Positions 8,227 to 10,049 of a stretch of DNA of 10,049 nucleotides are shown piece after piece; positions within the stretch are counted from its first letter, which is position 1, and each line of letters begins with the position of its first letter. The position numbers and the translations under genes are program-made. This DNA is from Bacteroidales bacterium (GTDB lineage: Bacteria > Bacteroidota > Bacteroidia > Bacteroidales > BM520): contig JALNXP010000071.1 in NCBI GenBank assembly GCA_023230285.1, positions 1 to 10,049 of the forward strand, written 5' to 3'. Under the pieces are notes generated by a model, which ran no database searches, was not told the origin of the DNA, and was given only the letters and a program-made list of their open reading frames with translations.

Positions 8227-9570
8227 TTATTTCTTTAAATTATGTTTAACAATGAAATCATCGAGAACATCTTTAAGAGTTGGGGTTCCAATTTCTTGTA
8301 AGTCGTAATAAACTCTGGTAGTAGGTTTATTTATCTTGATGATACGATTAAGGTCTATAGGAGTACCAATTACTACTGTGTCGCAATCTACGTTATTAAT
8401 AGTAGTTTCGAGGTCTTTCAGTTGTTGTTCGCTGTAACCCATAGCAGGAAGGATGTTACCGATATTCGGGTATATTCTGTAAGTTTCAGCGAGTTTACCA
8501 ACTACATAAGGACGAGCATCAATTTCTTCAATGCAGCCATATTTTCTTGCAGCGATAGTACCTGCGCCTATTTTCATTTCGCCGTGGGTAAGAGTTGGAC
8601 CATCTTCAACGATGAGGCAACGTTTACCGCGGATAAGTTCAGGGTTGTCAACTTTGCAAGGACTTGCGCCGTCAACAACGATAGCTTTAGGATTAACTTT
8701 AACGATATTATCACGAACCGTCTGTATGCCTTCAGGAGAAGCTGAGTCCATTTTATTAATAACGATAACGTCAGCTAATCTCATATTAACTTCGCCCGGA
8801 TAGTAGCTAACTTCTGCGCCCGGTCTGTGTGGGTCAGCAACTGTAATGGTGAGGTCCGGTTTGTAGAAAGAGAAGTCGTTATTACCACCGTCCCAAAGAA
8901 CGACATCACAACCAGCAGGGTCAACTTCAGCAGCTCTTAAAATAGCTTCATAGTCAACGCCGGCGTAAATAACGTTACCGCGAACAACATGTGGTTCGTA
9001 TTCTTCCATCTCTTCGATAGTACATTTATATTTTGCCAAATCTGCAACAGTAGCAAAACGTTCGACTTTTTGTTCTGCAAGGTCGCCATAAGGCATCGGG
9101 TGACGAACTGCAACAACTTTAAGACCGCGAGCCATAAGGTCTTCTATAACTGTTCTTGAAGTTTGAGATTTGCCACATCCGGTACGTGTAGCAACAACAG
9201 CGATAACCGGTTTAGTACTTGGTATCATGGTTTCTTTAGGTCCCATAAGTATAAAGTTAGCACCGGCAGCATTAACGATAGAACTGATGTTCATCAATCT
9301 TTTGTAAGGAACATCACTGTATGCGAAAACACAGTCTACTACATCATTATCTTTTATCAAAGCAGGAAGTTCAGCCTCAGCTACAATAGGAATACCATTA
9401 GGATATAAATCAGCTCCGGCGAGAACAGCAGGATAAGCTCTTCCGTCAATGTCAGGGATTTGAGCAGCTGTAAAAGCTACTACATTGTAATTCGCATTAC
9501 CACGGAAGAAAGTGTTAAAATTGTGAAAGTCTCTTCCGGCAGCACCGATGATTACTACATTTCTTTTCAT
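8227..9570 (-). CDS. Cyclic 2,3-diphosphoglycerate synthetase-like P-loop GTPase
   Basis: A 447-residue cytoplasmic protein resembling archaeal cyclic 2,3-diphosphoglycerate synthetase (CpgS) and its bacterial relatives. Residues 1-115 form a Rossmann-like domain (VVIIGAAGRDFHNFN at 5-19, VFAYSDVPY near 81-89). A P-loop domain follows: ATRTGCGKSQTSR (127-139, Lys134-Ser135), a Walker B-like VVLWDGGNND (223-232, Asp227), and INKMD (271-275), an NKxD-type guanine-specificity motif. A C-terminal Rossmann-like segment has DTVVIGTPIDL. In methanogens the enzyme makes an intracellular osmolyte/thermoprotectant; bacteria with this family are not known to me to make that compound, so the reaction here is open. 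The gene is visibly more GC-rich than its neighbours (31 of 60 bases at 8581-8640, against 18 of 60 at 4381-4440 in the GT-C gene). It has its own promoter upstream and a terminator downstream. Confidence 0.75.
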   Translation of the reverse strand: MKRNVVIIGAAGRDFHNFNTFFRGNANYNVVAFTAAQIPDIDGRAYPAVLAGADLYPNGIPIVAEAELPALIKDNDVVDCVFAYSDVPYKRLMNISSIVNAAGANFILMGPKETMIPSTKPVIAVVATRTGCGKSQTSRTVIEDLMARGLKVVAVRHPMPYGDLAEQKVERFATVADLAKYKCTIEEMEEYEPHVVRGNVIYAGVDYEAILRAAEVDPAGCDVVLWDGGNNDFSFYKPDLTITVADPHRPGAEVSYYPGEVNMRLADVIVINKMDSASPEGIQTVRDNIVKVNPKAIVVDGASPCKVDNPELIRGKRCLIVEDGPTLTHGEMKIGAGTIAARKYGCIEEIDARPYVVGKLAETYRIYPNIGNILPAMGYSEQQLKDLETTINNVDCDTVVIGTPIDLNRIIKINKPTTRVYYDLQEIGTPTLKDVLDDFIVKHNLKK

Positions 9571-9604
9571 GATTATAAAATTTTTAGAGTTTATAAATTT
9601 TTCG

Positions 9605-9636
9605 CAAAGGTAAGAAAAATAATTTGAAGTATTAAA
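9605..9636 (-). promoter_or_regulatory. Bacteroidota-type promoter for the CpgS-like gene
   Basis: On the minus strand, TACCTTTG at 9612-9605 matches the Bacteroidota primary sigma factor -7 consensus TAnnTTTG exactly. A partial -33 element, TTTA (9636-9633, three of four matches to TTTG), lies 20 nt upstream, within the usual spacing. Transcription would start near 9600, giving a leader of about 30 nt before the ATG at 9570. The surrounding sequence is AT-rich and no ribosome binding site is seen, as is normal for this phylum. The match is by eye; the -33 part is weak. Confidence 0.65.
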
Positions 9637-9800
9637 GAAAAAAAATAATAATACACTATATTATGTTTTCCGTAGATTCTTTAGCATTGCGAAAATACAA
9701 AAAAGAGTTGAGATTTTCTTCTTTTACTTTTTTTATGATTAGAAAAGCGCAGATGTACGCAAATTTTTTCCCGTGTAAATCCGTACCCTGAATATAATTT

Positions 9801-9824
9801 ATTCGTAATTCGTAATTCGTAATT
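9801..9824. repeat. Heptamer tandem repeat, ATTCGTA x 3.4
   Basis: Three perfect head-to-tail copies of the 7-bp unit ATTCGTA followed by a partial ATT give a 24-bp array. It sits 8 nt ahead of the GGGCGTAT palindrome in otherwise AT-rich non-coding DNA. Being 7 bp and intergenic, it is probably a slippage product or part of a dispersed repeat block; no function can be read from it. Confidence 0.9.
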
Positions 9825-9831
9825 AAAAAAA

Positions 9832-9856
9832 GGGCGTATACAAGATACGCCCCTAC
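9832..9856. repeat. Small palindromic repeat with GGGCGTAT arms
   Basis: Perfect 8-bp arms GGGCGTAT (9832-9839) and ATACGCCC (9845-9852) flank the 5-nt spacer ACAAG. The right arm continues as CTAC, so on the minus strand the element opens GTAGGGGCGTAT. The shape and the GTAGGGGCG end resemble small dispersed palindromes found in many copies between genes in some bacteria, and the end is shared in part with the second palindrome at 9969. Because its 3' tail on either strand lacks a T-tract, it is a poor terminator for the neighbouring remnant. Confidence 0.75.
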
Positions 9857-9861
9857 AATGT

Positions 9862-10049
9862 TTATCTCTTCACAACCTTCTTGATGACTTTGCTGCCATC
9901 AACGGTCGTAATCGTCAACATATAAACACCGCTCGCATAACGACTGATGTCTATCGTTGTTGTCTGCTGTAGAGACGATGTACACATCGTCTCTACCAAT
10001 GCGCCTACCTAATTATGTACGGATATCGATTTGATGTTTGCATTTGCTG
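9862..10049 (-). pseudogene. Type IX secretion C-terminal sorting domain remnant (5' end outside window)
   Basis: Reading the minus strand from the right edge in one frame gives ANANIKSISVHN, a TAG at 10011-10009, then VGALVETMCTSSLQQ and TTTIDISRYASGVYMLTI, ending GSKVIKKVVKR and TAA (9864-9862). The IDIS-x-x-x-SGVY-x-x-x-I pattern and a lysine-rich last strand are the signature of type A Por secretion (T9SS) sorting domains, which direct secreted proteins through the outer membrane and are then cleaved. The frame is intact on both sides of the TAG, so this is a sorting domain broken by one nonsense codon, or a decayed gene end. A 28-bp palindrome (9969-9996) lies in frame inside it. TAG is a genuine stop in this genome (amn and holA end with it). 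The main body of the protein is not visible, so its function is unknown. Confidence 0.75.
9969..9996. repeat. 28-bp near-perfect palindrome inside the sorting-domain remnant
   Basis: Perfect 13-bp arms GTAGAGACGATGT (9969-9981) and ACATCGTCTCTAC (9984-9996) are separated by only two bases (AC). It would form a very stable hairpin in RNA or single-stranded DNA. It falls within the coding frame of the sorting-domain remnant, where it encodes the residues around VETMCTSSLQ. No target-site duplication is evident around it. Its GTAGAGACG end resembles the GTAGGGGCG end of the palindrome at 9832-9856. Confidence 0.9.

Larger units (their letters stand above)
9613..9861. other. Non-coding, AT-rich intergenic stretch with repeats
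   Basis: About 250 bases without a convincing gene lie between the promoter of the GTPase gene and the stop codon of the sorting-domain remnant. From left to right there is an A/T-rich tract (9613-9740), a block with GCGCAGATGTACGC (9747-9760) and CGTGTAAATCCGTAC (9772-9786) that reads like a degenerate dispersed repeat, the ATTCGTA heptamer array (9801-9824), an A-run, and a short palindrome (9832-9856). No tRNA, small RNA or terminator with a clear T-tract was recognised. Confidence 0.6.

Noticed and set aside
8422..8803. Two overlapping + strand frames (107 and 90 codons) opposite the CpgS-like gene
   Set aside because: Both are antisense to the P-loop GTPase in its GC-richer region, where stop codons are rarer; neither shows a domain.
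9663..9791. A 42-codon + strand ORF beginning MFSVDSLALRKYKK in the intergenic region
   Set aside because: Its second half is made of the repeat-like GCGCAGATG...CCGTAC block, the composition is AT-rich Phe/Lys filler, and there is no promoter or recognisable domain. Probably chance.
9801..9996. Possible CRISPR array from the clustered short repeats
   Set aside because: The repeats differ in sequence and length, have no regular spacers, and no cas genes are present.
10017..10024. GTACGGAT at the right edge is the reverse complement of ATCCGTAC at 9779-9786
   Set aside because: Only eight bases match and the right-edge copy is explained by coding sequence (the ISVHN segment), so it is likely chance.

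Overview
The window looks like the chromosome of an AT-rich member of the Bacteroidota, probably close to Bacteroidales. Four things point there: protein sequences that read like Bacteroidales orthologues (AMP nucleosidase, HolA, RuvC, PyrB/PyrI); no Shine-Dalgarno motif at the starts examined (AT-rich leaders instead); a TAnnTTTG-type -7 promoter element; and a type A Por/type IX secretion C-terminal sorting domain at the right edge. All of this is read by eye from sequence; no database search was run.

Layout. On the + strand, positions 1-1829 hold a tight housekeeping run: the 3' end of AMP nucleosidase (amn), DNA polymerase III delta (holA) and the Holliday junction resolvase ruvC, with gaps of 17 and 11 bases. 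This run meets the minus-strand genes tail to tail, and the ruvC and HAD phosphatase coding regions overlap by 32 bp at 1798-1829.

From 9570 down to 1798 everything is on the minus strand. In transcription order: a cyclic-2,3-diphosphoglycerate-synthetase-like P-loop GTPase; pyrB and pyrI (the catalytic and regulatory chains of aspartate carbamoyltransferase, the committed step of pyrimidine synthesis); a divergent L-fucose-isomerase-like protein; a large polytopic GT-C-type glycosyltransferase with an extra C-terminal extracytoplasmic region; a YhcC-type radical SAM protein; and a YjjG-type HAD nucleotidase. Gaps are 6-50 bases, so much of this could be one long transcript. The one clear break is a strong terminator hairpin with eight Ts that ends only 5 nt before the pyrB start codon and begins 8 nt after the upstream stop codon. 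That geometry recalls the enterobacterial pyrBI attenuator and is the most interesting regulatory signal here.

From 9571 to 10049 there is no intact gene. This stretch holds the promoter of the GTPase gene, AT-rich sequence, a heptamer tandem repeat, two palindromes sharing a GTAGRGRCG end, and the decayed tail of a secreted protein gene whose sorting domain carries an in-frame TAG and one of the palindromes. I see no mobile element with a transposase, no tRNA or rRNA, no CRISPR array and no obvious new multi-gene system. The unusual content is the attenuator-like pyrB leader, the repeat-rich right edge, and two less familiar proteins (FucI-like and the GT-C fusion).
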